A stretch of 64,000 nucleotides of DNA from Fontibacterium oligotrophicum (GTDB lineage Bacteria; Pseudomonadota; Alphaproteobacteria; Pelagibacterales; Pelagibacteraceae): NCBI GenBank assembly GCA_965235975.1, contig CBDDZZ010000003.1:55937-119936 (forward strand), given 5' to 3'. The position numbers and the translations under genes are program-made. The notes beneath the pieces were generated by a model. That model made no database searches and was not told where the DNA came from. It was given only the letters and a program-made list of their open reading frames with translations. This document shows, one piece after another, positions 9,848 to 17,874 of the stretch (position 1 is its first letter; each line of letters begins with the position of its first letter).

Positions 9848-10258
9848 GTTAATTACTAAAGTGAAGATAACTAAAAAAGTTAATCTTTTCCTAAGATTTA
9901 AATACCAAAAATTATTAGTTTCAAAAAATATTTTTTTATCAATGAAATTAGTTACAAAAAATAAAACAACGTAAATTGCAATTTTCACATCTTGGTTTGA
10001 AAAAAAATCTAAAATAAAAGAAAAAAAAGGAATACAAACACTTAAAATTAATAATAAACTTTTATTTTCTATAATATTGCTATTTAAAATCTTACTCCAA
10101 TGACTTCCACAAATAAAAGCTAGAATTATATTGGCATAAAATAAATACACATCTACAACGTAGTTATTAAAATTAGAAATAAAGAAAATTACAGTAAGTG
10201 AAAAAAAGGGAATAAGACCAAGATATCCTAATATTGTAGCTAATTTTTTTTTATCCAT
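9815..10258 (-). CDS. DUF3429-family membrane protein
   Basis: A 147-residue integral membrane protein with about four to five hydrophobic segments. The pattern LGYLGLIPF near the start and a short helix containing GSHWSK fit the DUF3429 family, which has no assigned biochemical role. I chose ATG 10258 because it lies one base past the stop of the upstream permease gene; a longer frame to 10315 lies fully inside that gene. The near-contact implies one transcript with the TauE/SafE permease. The family assignment is from memory of its motifs. Confidence 0.7.
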   Translation of the reverse strand: MDKKKLATILGYLGLIPFFSLTVIFFISNFNNYVVDVYLFYANIILAFICGSHWSKILNSNIIENKSLLLILSVCIPFFSFILDFFSNQDVKIAIYVVLFFVTNFIDKKIFFETNNFWYLNLRKRLTFLVIFTLVINLFAINSYRFF

Positions 10259-10259
10259 A

Positions 10260-11318
10260 TCAATACTGAAGCTTTTTAAAAATAAAAGAACTGAAGTACC
10301 CAATGAGCAGAGCAAGACCTACAGCAGTTAACGCATAAAGGATTGGACTCGTATTTACAAATTGGAAAATAAAATCTTGAAAAAAATTAAGCTGATCTTG
10401 ACTTTCGATTTTCTTAAAGATCTTAAATTTTAATTCTTCCACAAATAATGAATAACCAAACTTTAATCCAAAAATAATAATGATAATGGACATTAAAATT
10501 CTAAGTTCTTCGTTTTTTAAATTCATACCTAGCCTAGTACCAAACTGCACTCCAATTACAGATCCAATCATTAAAATAGATACTAAAATCAAATCAATGT
10601 TATGGTTAGTTATTGCATGAAAAAAAGTTATAAATGCCATGACAAAAATCATCACAAATAAAGATGTTCCCGGTACAAGTTTGGACGGCATACCAAGAAT
10701 ATAAATCATTACTGGAATTAAAATAAATGCTCCACCCACACCCATCATGGATGAAATAATTCCAATTAAAAAACCAAAAAATATTGGCGGAATAATACTG
10801 ATATAAAGTCTTGAAGAATTTAATCTTACTTTAAAAGGAAGACCATGAATCCACGTATGTTCATGAAGTTTACGTTTTATAAATTTTTTATTTTTTATTC
10901 TTCTTAATTCAGACAGACTTTCAATAAACATCAAAAGTCCAAAACTAGTTAATAAAACAAAATATAAAACTGAAGTTATGGTATTTATTTTTCCTGATTG
11001 AATTAATAGTTTTACAAAATAAATTCCTATTGTTGCACCAAAAAAACCACCAATTAAAATATAAAGACCCATTTTTATATCTACTTGTTTTTTATACCAG
11101 TGAGCAAATGTTCCAGAAACAGAAGATGCTAAAATATTATTAGACCCGTTTGCAATCGCGTGCATTGGAGGAATACCAAAAAAAATTAGAGCAGGAGTCA
11201 TTAAAAAACCTCCACCAATTCCAAGTAATCCACTTAAAAATCCTATAAACCCACTAATTAAAAACAGATATAAAATGTTAACATGAACCTCTACAATGGG
11301 CAGGTAAACTTGAAGCAT
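10260..11318 (-). CDS. TauE/SafE-family anion permease
   Basis: Polytopic inner-membrane protein of 352 residues with about eight to nine helices in two homologous halves. The first half begins with the Gly-rich GFLSGLLGIGGGFLMTP and the second has GIISSMMGVGGAFILIP, the paired signature of the TauE/SafE (PF01925) family. Members move small anions such as sulfite or sulfoacetate, and others are general exporters; the substrate here cannot be told. No sulfur-metabolism gene is adjacent. It is divergent from rpmB across 137 bp. Confidence 0.87.
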   Translation of the reverse strand: MLQVYLPIVEVHVNILYLFLISGFIGFLSGLLGIGGGFLMTPALIFFGIPPMHAIANGSNNILASSVSGTFAHWYKKQVDIKMGLYILIGGFFGATIGIYFVKLLIQSGKINTITSVLYFVLLTSFGLLMFIESLSELRRIKNKKFIKRKLHEHTWIHGLPFKVRLNSSRLYISIIPPIFFGFLIGIISSMMGVGGAFILIPVMIYILGMPSKLVPGTSLFVMIFVMAFITFFHAITNHNIDLILVSILMIGSVIGVQFGTRLGMNLKNEELRILMSIIIIIFGLKFGYSLFVEELKFKIFKKIESQDQLNFFQDFIFQFVNTSPILYALTAVGLALLIGYFSSFIFKKLQY

Positions 11319-11410
11319 GAAAATTTTAGTTTAATTAATAATTATTGGACTAATCTTGTAAAAACAAGAAATCAATTACAGTAAATAACTTAGGATTTAT
11401 AAGATATATC

Positions 11411-11439
11411 TTGACGTAAATTCATCATCTTACTATACC
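11411..11439 (+). promoter_or_regulatory. Sigma-70-type promoter of rpmB
   Basis: TTGACG (11411-11416), a 17-base spacer and TATACC (11434-11439), 16 bases before the rpmB start codon at 11456. Box match and spacing are both near consensus, and the site sits in the divergent gap where a ribosomal-protein promoter is expected. Read directly from the sequence; activity is inferred. Confidence 0.72.
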
Positions 11440-11455
11440 CCTTTCAGGAAAAATT

Positions 11456-11797
11456 ATGTCAAAACTTTGTGAACTAACAGGCAAGAGACCGCAAACAGGT
11501 CATAATGTTAGTCATGCTAATAACAAAACCAAAAGAAGATTTTTTCCAAATTTAAAAAAGGTTTCTTTTAAGAGTGAAAAATTGAATCGTGATATTCGTA
11601 TCAAAATTTGCACAAGGGCAATTAAAGCTGTTGATTTTAGAGGAGGTATCGATGAATTTTTATTAAGAGCAAAAAATAAAAATTTATCTCCTAGAGTTAA
11701 AAAAATAAGAAAATTATTATTAACTGTTGTTCCGTTCGTTAAAAAAATAAAGAAAGAAATTAAACCCAAAAAAGAGACAAAAGTTAAAGTTAATTAG
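11456..11797 (+). CDS. rpmB: 50S ribosomal protein L28
   Basis: Large-subunit ribosomal protein. The N-terminus MSKLCELTGKRPQTGHNVSHANNKTKRRF-type motif is diagnostic. It has 113 residues; the final 20 or so are an extra Lys-rich tail beyond the usual alphaproteobacterial length near 97. A sigma-70 promoter and a GGA-type ribosome site lie upstream. The neighbourhood with cobT/cobS is common in alphaproteobacteria. The following gene starts 5 bp after its stop. Confidence 0.95.
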   Translation: MSKLCELTGKRPQTGHNVSHANNKTKRRFFPNLKKVSFKSEKLNRDIRIKICTRAIKAVDFRGGIDEFLLRAKNKNLSPRVKKIRKLLLTVVPFVKKIKKEIKPKKETKVKVN

Positions 11798-11802
11798 TCT
11801 TC

Positions 11803-12351
11803 TTGGTTAACTCAAAAAATATATTCTTATATTCTGCCTTTATGGCAGCAGTTATTTGTTTATCAAATTATTTAGTACAATTTCAATTTAACTATTTAGG
11901 ACTTAAAGAATTTTTAACCTGGGGAGCCTTTTCATATCCAATTACTTTCCTAATTACTGATCTTGCAAATAGATTTTTTGGAAAAGATTTTGCCAAAAAA
12001 ATAGTTATTTACGGATTTTTATTTGGAATTATTTTTTCTTTTATTTTAACTTTTGAAGAATTTAATTTAATTATTTTAAGAATTGTCTTGGCTTCAGCAA
12101 CTGCTTTTTTGGCAAGTCAATTTCTAGATATTTTTTTGTTTAATATATTAAGAAACAAATCATGGTTTATACCCCCACTTGTTTCTTCAATTTTTAGCTC
12201 TCTCTTAGATACAATAGTTTTCTTTGGTATAGCTTTTTATGGAACAGATTCTTCTTGGATTATGTTAGCGTTTGGAGATTTAACTATAAAATTTATTTTT
12301 GCTTTTGCTATGTTATTGCCTTTTAAAATTTTAATTACTAAATTTAATTAA
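11803..12351 (+). CDS. Queuosine precursor transporter (VUT/YhhQ family)
   Basis: A 182-residue membrane protein with about six helices. The stretch AFSYPITFLITDLANRFFG is the family hallmark for uptake of preQ0/preQ1 or related deazapurines used to modify tRNA. It starts at TTG 11803, 5 bp after rpmB; the next in-frame ATG is 11842 and would remove part of the first helix, so I prefer the TTG with coupling to rpmB. It converges on cobT with an 8 bp overlap. No queuosine synthesis genes are in the window, which fits a salvage role. Confidence 0.85.
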   Translation: MVNSKNIFLYSAFMAAVICLSNYLVQFQFNYLGLKEFLTWGAFSYPITFLITDLANRFFGKDFAKKIVIYGFLFGIIFSFILTFEEFNLIILRIVLASATAFLASQFLDIFLFNILRNKSWFIPPLVSSIFSSLLDTIVFFGIAFYGTDSSWIMLAFGDLTIKFIFAFAMLLPFKILITKFN

Positions 12352-14134
12352 TTATCTTTTTATTTTTAGTTTTCTCAATAAATAAATCAGCAAGTTGATC
12401 AATTAGAGCATCCCCTAGTTCTTGTACATCTGCAATTTTTAAAGCTTTACTATAATAGTTAGAAACATCATGACCAATTCCAATTGCATTAATTTCTACA
12501 TCCTTTTTATTTTCAATCCACTTCACTATATTTTTTAAATGTTTTTCTAAGTAGTTTCCTGGATTTACAGAAAGTGTTGAGTCGTCGACAGGAGCTCCAT
12601 CAGAAATTACCATTAAAATTTTTCTTTCTTCGCTTCTTTTTTTTAATCTTTGATAAGCCCACAAAATCGCTTCTCCATCAATATTTTCTTTTAAAATTCC
12701 CTCTTTTAACATTAGTCCTAAATTATTCTTTCCTCTCCTCCATGGTGTGTCGGCTGACTTATAAATAATATGAGATAGGTCATTTAATCTTCCAGGATTT
12801 TCCATTTTATTTTTTAACCAAAGCTCTCGACTTTTTCCCCCTTTCCAATTTAAAGTTGTAAATCCTAATACCTCAACTTTTACAGAGCACCTTTCTAGTG
12901 TTCGTGACAAAATATCAGCACAGATAGCGGCGATGGAAATGGGTCGTCCGCGCATTGATCCAGAGTTATCAATCAATAACGTCACCACTGTATCTTTAAA
13001 AATTGTATTTTTTTCTTTTTTATAAGAAAGAGAGTTGTGAGGATCAATAATTACTCGGGTAAGTTTTGCCGTATCAAGCATTCCCTCTTCAAGATCAAAT
13101 TCCCATGACCTATTCTGAAATGCAAGTAATTTTCTTTGTAATTTATTTGCTAATCTTGAAATAAAGTTGTGAAAAGATTTTAACTGATTATCTAAATTTT
13201 CTCTAAACTTCACCATCTCATTTGGATCAACCATTTCTTCAGCATTAATAATTTTATCAAATTTATTTGTAAAAATTTTATATTTAATTTCGCTATTATT
13301 TTTTTTAAAGTTAGATGATTTAATTTCATCATTCGAATTATTTTCATCTTCAATTAAGGATTCCTGCTCATTTTGATTTGCATTAATCTCGATATCAGGA
13401 ATTATACTTTCAATGCTAAAATCTTGTTTATTAGAATTTTTATCTTGATTAACTTGATTATCATTTTGATCTTTTAGTTTATTTTCATTTTTTTCTTCAT
13501 TATTACTTTCGTTTTCATCAGGACTTAATTTTTCTTCTAATTTTAAATTTTCGATTATAGAGTTTAAAATATTAGAGAACTTTTCTTGATGAGAAATATT
13601 TTTTTTTAATAAATCTAATTTATTCATAATATGTTCATCAATGATTTTGCTCCAATTTTTTAGACTTTTATTTTCTCCAAGATCTAATTCTAAATTTAGT
13701 AGGTGATTTGCCAGAATAATATCAAAGGCTTTTTCAATACTATTATACATATCATCACTGTGCTCTTTAAATTTATTTTGATAATAGTTTTTAAAATTTA
13801 AATTTATTCCCGCAAAATGTTCTGAACCTAACTTTTCATAGCGGATTTTTTCAGCAATTTTATAAATATTTTTTGCAATCGTGCCTCGTGGTTCAAATTT
13901 TTTCGAAATTTCATAATTACTATATTTTATTTTTAAAGCTTCGCTATCAGCAAGAGCCCTAATGTTTTGATATTCATCTATCGAGAAAAGATTAATTTTA
14001 GGAAGGTTAATAATATTACTTTCCTTTACCGGGCTATCTGAAAATAAAATGTTAAGATCTTGTTTCTTTGCTAATGCTTTAATGGTTGAAGAGATGGCTA
14101 TTTTAAAATTTTCAGCCTGTTTTTCATTTTCCAT
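12344..14134 (-). CDS. cobT: CobT-family cobaltochelatase subunit (VWA domain)
   Basis: A 596-residue protein. The N-terminal helical part leads into a long acidic, Asn/Glu/Asp-rich low-complexity middle (about residues 205-285), then a von Willebrand A domain with a complete MIDAS motif DNSGSMRGRP. In aerobic cobalamin synthesis CobT works with CobS and CobN to insert cobalt into hydrogenobyrinic diamide. No cobN or other cob gene is in this window. The CobS-CobT pair with rpmB and a DnaJ gene is a common alphaproteobacterial block even in B12 auxotrophs, so another MoxR-VWA chaperone-like role is possible. It overlaps cobS by 11 bp. Confidence 0.9.
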   Translation of the reverse strand: MENEKQAENFKIAISSTIKALAKKQDLNILFSDSPVKESNIINLPKINLFSIDEYQNIRALADSEALKIKYSNYEISKKFEPRGTIAKNIYKIAEKIRYEKLGSEHFAGINLNFKNYYQNKFKEHSDDMYNSIEKAFDIILANHLLNLELDLGENKSLKNWSKIIDEHIMNKLDLLKKNISHQEKFSNILNSIIENLKLEEKLSPDENESNNEEKNENKLKDQNDNQVNQDKNSNKQDFSIESIIPDIEINANQNEQESLIEDENNSNDEIKSSNFKKNNSEIKYKIFTNKFDKIINAEEMVDPNEMVKFRENLDNQLKSFHNFISRLANKLQRKLLAFQNRSWEFDLEEGMLDTAKLTRVIIDPHNSLSYKKEKNTIFKDTVVTLLIDNSGSMRGRPISIAAICADILSRTLERCSVKVEVLGFTTLNWKGGKSRELWLKNKMENPGRLNDLSHIIYKSADTPWRRGKNNLGLMLKEGILKENIDGEAILWAYQRLKKRSEERKILMVISDGAPVDDSTLSVNPGNYLEKHLKNIVKWIENKKDVEINAIGIGHDVSNYYSKALKIADVQELGDALIDQLADLFIEKTKNKKIIN

Positions 14135-15119
14135 TTTTGAGATTTATTTTTACACTTGCTGATGTTTCTGTAAGCTCTTTAGCGAAGCATCTTTGAAAGT
14201 ATTCTCCAATAATGGTTCTTTCTAATTCATCACAACGATTTAAAAACGATATTCTAAAAGAATAACCAATATCATTAAAAATTTTATAATTATCTGCCCA
14301 TGTCATTACTGTTCTTGGACTCATTACTGTCGAAATATCTCCATTAGCAAGGCCAGATCTTGTTAAATCAGCAACCTGGATCATCTTTTGAGCAGTTTTT
14401 TTTCCTTCAGCATTATTTAGATGAGGGCATTTAGATAGTATGATTTCAAGTTCGTTTTCTTGTTTTAAATAATTTAGAGTAGTCACAATATTCCATCTAT
14501 CCATTTGTCCCTGATTAATTTGCTGTGTTCCATGATAAAGTCCCGAAGTATCTCCAAGACCAATAGTGTTTGCTGTTGCAAATAATCTAAAATACTTATT
14601 TTGTTTGATTACTTTATTTTTATCAAGCAAAGTTAATTTTCCCTCACTTTCAAGTAATCTTTGAATTACAAACATAACATCAGGTCTGCCAGCATCGTAC
14701 TCATCAAATACTAACGCTACAGGATTTTGCAGCGCCCACGGCAAGATACCCTCTCTAAATTCAGTAACTTGTTTATTATCTTTTATTATGATTGCATCTT
14801 TTCCTAAGAGATCAATTCTACTAATGTGACTGTCTAAATTTACTCTTATACAAGGCCAATTTAATCTTGCCGCAACCTGTTCAATATGTGTTGATTTTCC
14901 TGTTCCATGAAAACCTTGAATTAAAACTCTTTTATTAAAAACAAAACCAGCAAGAATTGCAAGAGTAGTATCGCGATCAAATTTATAAGCACTATCTAAC
15001 TCAGGAACAAATTGATTTTTTTTTGAAAAACTTTCAACAGTCATATCTGTTTCAATATTAAAAGTTTGTTTAACAGAAATTTTTATATCAGGGGTATTTT
15101 CGAAAATATTATTGTCCAT
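14124..15119 (-). CDS. cobS: CobS-family AAA+ ATPase, cobaltochelatase subunit
   Basis: A 331-residue MoxR-type AAA+ ATPase. Visible are Walker A GFHGTGKSTH, the VNLDSHISRIDLLGKD stretch typical of CobS, Walker B ALVFDEYDAG and a sensor region with LFATANTIGLGD. It would energise metal insertion together with the VWA partner CobT, whose start it overlaps by 11 bp. It also overlaps the DnaJ-like gene upstream by 11 bp, so the three genes form one tight operon on the minus strand. Confidence 0.93.
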   Translation of the reverse strand: MDNNIFENTPDIKISVKQTFNIETDMTVESFSKKNQFVPELDSAYKFDRDTTLAILAGFVFNKRVLIQGFHGTGKSTHIEQVAARLNWPCIRVNLDSHISRIDLLGKDAIIIKDNKQVTEFREGILPWALQNPVALVFDEYDAGRPDVMFVIQRLLESEGKLTLLDKNKVIKQNKYFRLFATANTIGLGDTSGLYHGTQQINQGQMDRWNIVTTLNYLKQENELEIILSKCPHLNNAEGKKTAQKMIQVADLTRSGLANGDISTVMSPRTVMTWADNYKIFNDIGYSFRISFLNRCDELERTIIGEYFQRCFAKELTETSASVKINLKNGK

Positions 15120-15756
15120 GATTTACATTTTTTTGATTATTTCTTAAAAGAGTATAAGCGATAGTTATTTCTTTTAATTTATTTTCAAATTTTTTATCAC
15201 CAGAATTTGTATCTGGGTGGTATTTTTTTACAAGTTTTTTAAATTGTTCTCTAATTTCGCTCCATTTTACATTACTTTTTAAATCTAGTTTTTTTAAAGC
15301 CTCTATTTCTTTTGAACTATAAATTGTTTTTTTCTCAAATTGTTTGAAATAATCAGCAGGAAAAATATCTTGTTCTTCTAAAATATTTCTCCAGACTTTA
15401 TTAAAGAAATTATCTTTAGAGCCAAGTTTAGAGGTTGGTTTATGCCATGTAATATCTGAATGAATAAACTCTTCAATTTTATCTTGTGACATTTCAGAAA
15501 AAAAATCCCATTCGTGATTATAAATTTTTATATGTTCTGAACAAAACCATTTGTATCCACCTGCGCTTTTTGAGGGTGCTTTAAACTCCCCTGGTTGCTT
15601 ACATCTTTTCCAGTCGCACGAATTATCGTTAGTCTTGTTATGTATTTTAAGATGGTCACCGCAAAACCACTTATACTGTTTATTAATATCTTTCTTTATA
15701 AGACCCTGACCAGAGGCCAACTCTTTACATTTACTCCACTCACAGATCTTTCTCAT
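15109..15756 (-). CDS. DnaJ-domain protein with two N-terminal Cys/His motifs
   Basis: A 215-residue co-chaperone-like protein. The N-terminus carries two tandem copies of a C-x4-C ... F-C-x2-H pattern (CEWSKC...FCGDH near residues 4-35 and CDWKRC...FCSEH near 48-76), likely small zinc sites. The C-terminal J domain (about 155-213) keeps the HPD triad in KKYHPDTNSGD. The same architecture sits next to cobS in many alphaproteobacteria. It is divergent from bolA with 34 bp between starts. Confidence 0.85.
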   Translation of the reverse strand: MRKICEWSKCKELASGQGLIKKDINKQYKWFCGDHLKIHNKTNDNSCDWKRCKQPGEFKAPSKSAGGYKWFCSEHIKIYNHEWDFFSEMSQDKIEEFIHSDITWHKPTSKLGSKDNFFNKVWRNILEEQDIFPADYFKQFEKKTIYSSKEIEALKKLDLKSNVKWSEIREQFKKLVKKYHPDTNSGDKKFENKLKEITIAYTLLRNNQKNVNHGQ

Positions 15757-15790
15757 TTGCGTATTTTTTTAAATTGTCTAAAATTATTTT

Positions 15791-16048
15791 ATGTCTGACT
15801 TAAAATATATTATCTTAGATAAAATTAAACAAAATATCGTATGCGAAAATGTAACAGTGAATAATAAATCACATCTGCACCAACGCCACGCTCAATCACC
15901 AAAAAATAATAATAGTCATTTTGAATTGATTATTTCTTCTAGTGAATTAAAAAAGTTAAAGCCAATAGATGCTCATAAAAAAATTTATACAATTTTAGAT
16001 GAAGAGATGAAAAATATTATTCATTCTCTTGAGATAAAAATTAATTAA
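15791..16048 (+). CDS. bolA: BolA-family protein
   Basis: An 85-residue protein of the BolA fold. It has SHFELIISSSELKKLKPIDAHKKIY, the typical strand-helix region, with the conserved HFE/HF and a His in the recognition helix. Family members pair with monothiol glutaredoxins in Fe-S cluster handling and can bind DNA. It is divergent from the DnaJ-like gene, a conserved arrangement. Its end overlaps the convergent aroB by 8 bp. Confidence 0.85.
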   Translation: MSDLKYIILDKIKQNIVCENVTVNNKSHLHQRHAQSPKNNNSHFELIISSSELKKLKPIDAHKKIYTILDEEMKNIIHSLEIKIN

Positions 16049-17147
16049 ATTGTTCAATTAAAATAGGTTTGATATTTTTATTTAAATCAGAAGGTAAAAT
16101 CTTAGCCTTCCCAATTTTATTTAATAAAATTAAGTTAATTTTAGAACCTGATATTTTTTTATCATGTTTCATATAATTAAAAATTGCAGTTATATCTTTC
16201 TTATTAAAAATATCTTTAATTTGATAATTAATATTTAATTTTCTGTATAAATGTTTGATACGCTGATGTTCGTTTATATTTAACATTTTCATTTTCACAG
16301 ACAATGAAGATGCAATCATCATTCCACATAACACAGCTTCTCCATGAATAAGGTCATTTGAATATTTTTTTACCGCCTCAAAAGCGTGTGCAAAGGTATG
16401 ACCAAAATTAAGTATCGCTCTTAAGTTTTTTTCTTTCTCATCTTTTTGCACTATAATTGCTTTACTTTTGCAACTCTCCTTAATTGCATACATTACCTGA
16501 TCCATGTCAGTTAAATTAATTATGACTTGAGAATTTTTTTCTAGCCAGGAAAAAAATCTTGAATTCATAATCAAAGCGTATTTTAAAATCTCAGCATAGC
16601 CCGCAACTAAATGTCTATGGGGTAAACTTTTTAATGTAAGGGGGTCAATTAAAACAAGCTTTGGCTGGTAAAATGTTCCAATCATATTTTTACCTTCTCT
16701 AGAATTAATTCCAGTCTTTCCGCCGATGGAAGAGTCTACTTGAGCTAATAAAGTTGTTGGTATTTGAACTAAATTAATACCTCTTTTAAATATGCTGCCT
16801 GCAAAACCTGATAGATCTCCAATGACGCCTCCACCCAGGGCAATTACGCAATCATCACGATTAAAATTATATTTAAATAACTTTTCAATAATTCTATTAG
16901 TAAAATTCATGTTTTTGGATTTTTCCCCAGCAGTCAAAGTAAAAAGATATTTTTCTTTAGTCTTCAAAGAGGACAAAATTGAATGAATATAAGATTTTGG
17001 AATGTTTTTGTCGGTGATTAATAAAAATTTTTTTGCCTTTGGGATAATTTTTTTAATTTCTGCACCAGTATTGTTTAATAAATTTTTTGAAATAATAACT
17101 GGATAACTATTATTCTTTAAATTAACTTTAATTGTTATTTTTTTCAT
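16041..17147 (-). CDS. aroB: 3-dehydroquinate synthase
   Basis: Second step of the shikimate pathway, turning DAHP into 3-dehydroquinate with NAD and a divalent metal. The 368 residues include GGGVIGDLSGFAGSIFKRG (NAD/substrate region), PTTLLAQVDSSIGGKTGIN, and the metal ligands in AEILKYALI and NFGHTFAHAFE ... HGEAV. Length is normal. It overlaps aroK by 20 bp, so aroK-aroB form an operon on the minus strand. Confidence 0.95.
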   Translation of the reverse strand: MKKITIKVNLKNNSYPVIISKNLLNNTGAEIKKIIPKAKKFLLITDKNIPKSYIHSILSSLKTKEKYLFTLTAGEKSKNMNFTNRIIEKLFKYNFNRDDCVIALGGGVIGDLSGFAGSIFKRGINLVQIPTTLLAQVDSSIGGKTGINSREGKNMIGTFYQPKLVLIDPLTLKSLPHRHLVAGYAEILKYALIMNSRFFSWLEKNSQVIINLTDMDQVMYAIKESCKSKAIIVQKDEKEKNLRAILNFGHTFAHAFEAVKKYSNDLIHGEAVLCGMMIASSLSVKMKMLNINEHQRIKHLYRKLNINYQIKDIFNKKDITAIFNYMKHDKKISGSKINLILLNKIGKAKILPSDLNKNIKPILIEQFN

Positions 17148-17652
17148 AAAAATCTATAATTTTTTCAATAATTTTATTCTTACTATTCAAATTACAATTA
17201 ATTTCATAGTTGGCCAATTTATATATTGGGTCTCTAGCTTTTTTTAAATTTTTTATACTTTTTTCAATATTATTTGGATCTACCATTGGTCTTTTTTTAG
17301 AGTTACGTTTAATACGGTTAATAATTAAATCTTCATCCATATTTAACCAAATAGATAGATATTCTTTTAAAATTTTCTTTCTAATAAACTCATTGATAAA
17401 TGCTCCACCACCTACAGAAATTATTTTTTCTTTATCATTTTTAATTTTTAAGAAAATCTTTTCTTCGAGTTCTCTAAAATATTTTTCTCCATTTTGTTTA
17501 AAAATTTCTGTAATGGTCATATTAGCTTCGTCTTCTATTAGCATATCGGTATCAATGAATTCAATTTTTAATTTTTTTGCAACTTCTTTTCCAATAGTAC
17601 TTTTGCCGGTGCCCATCATTCCTACTAGTACTAAACTTTTAAGCGTTGCCAT
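17128..17652 (-). CDS. aroK: Shikimate kinase
   Basis: Phosphorylates shikimate in aromatic amino-acid synthesis. The 174 residues show Walker A GMMGTGKST (about 11-19), the substrate-binding DTDMLIE (about 34-40), ISVGGGAF and the LID-region arginines in KKRPMV. It is the first gene of the pair with aroB, which it overlaps by 20 bp. Confidence 0.94.
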   Translation of the reverse strand: MATLKSLVLVGMMGTGKSTIGKEVAKKLKIEFIDTDMLIEDEANMTITEIFKQNGEKYFRELEEKIFLKIKNDKEKIISVGGGAFINEFIRKKILKEYLSIWLNMDEDLIINRIKRNSKKRPMVDPNNIEKSIKNLKKARDPIYKLANYEINCNLNSKNKIIEKIIDFYEKNNN

Positions 17653-17711
17653 TAATCAATGAATAATTTATTAACATAATTTTAATTGAAATATTATATA
17701 ATTAATTTTTT

Positions 17712-17870
17712 ATGCCTTTTAGAACTTCAATACAAATTATCTTGGCCGCCCTAGCTACCTTGATTGCTATTCTTTGCATTCTTTATTACTTTGGATCAAA
17801 AGATATTGTTTTAGAAAAGACAGTAATTATTGAAAAAATTCCAGTAGAAAAGATCAATATAGTTAAATAA
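17712..17870 (+). CDS. Small single-span membrane protein, unknown
   Basis: An ORF of 52 residues beginning MPFRTSIQII at ATG 17712. One hydrophobic helix spans about residues 8-27. A short charged tail with repeated Val/Ile/Glu/Lys (about 31-52) follows. It lies between aroK (divergent, 59 bp away) and malate synthase (convergent, 4 bp away), filling the gap exactly. I do not recognise a family. The clean fit between neighbours and the membrane-tail pattern support a real gene. Confidence 0.55.
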   Translation: MPFRTSIQIILAALATLIAILCILYYFGSKDIVLEKTVIIEKIPVEKINIVK

Positions 17871-17874
17871 ATAA

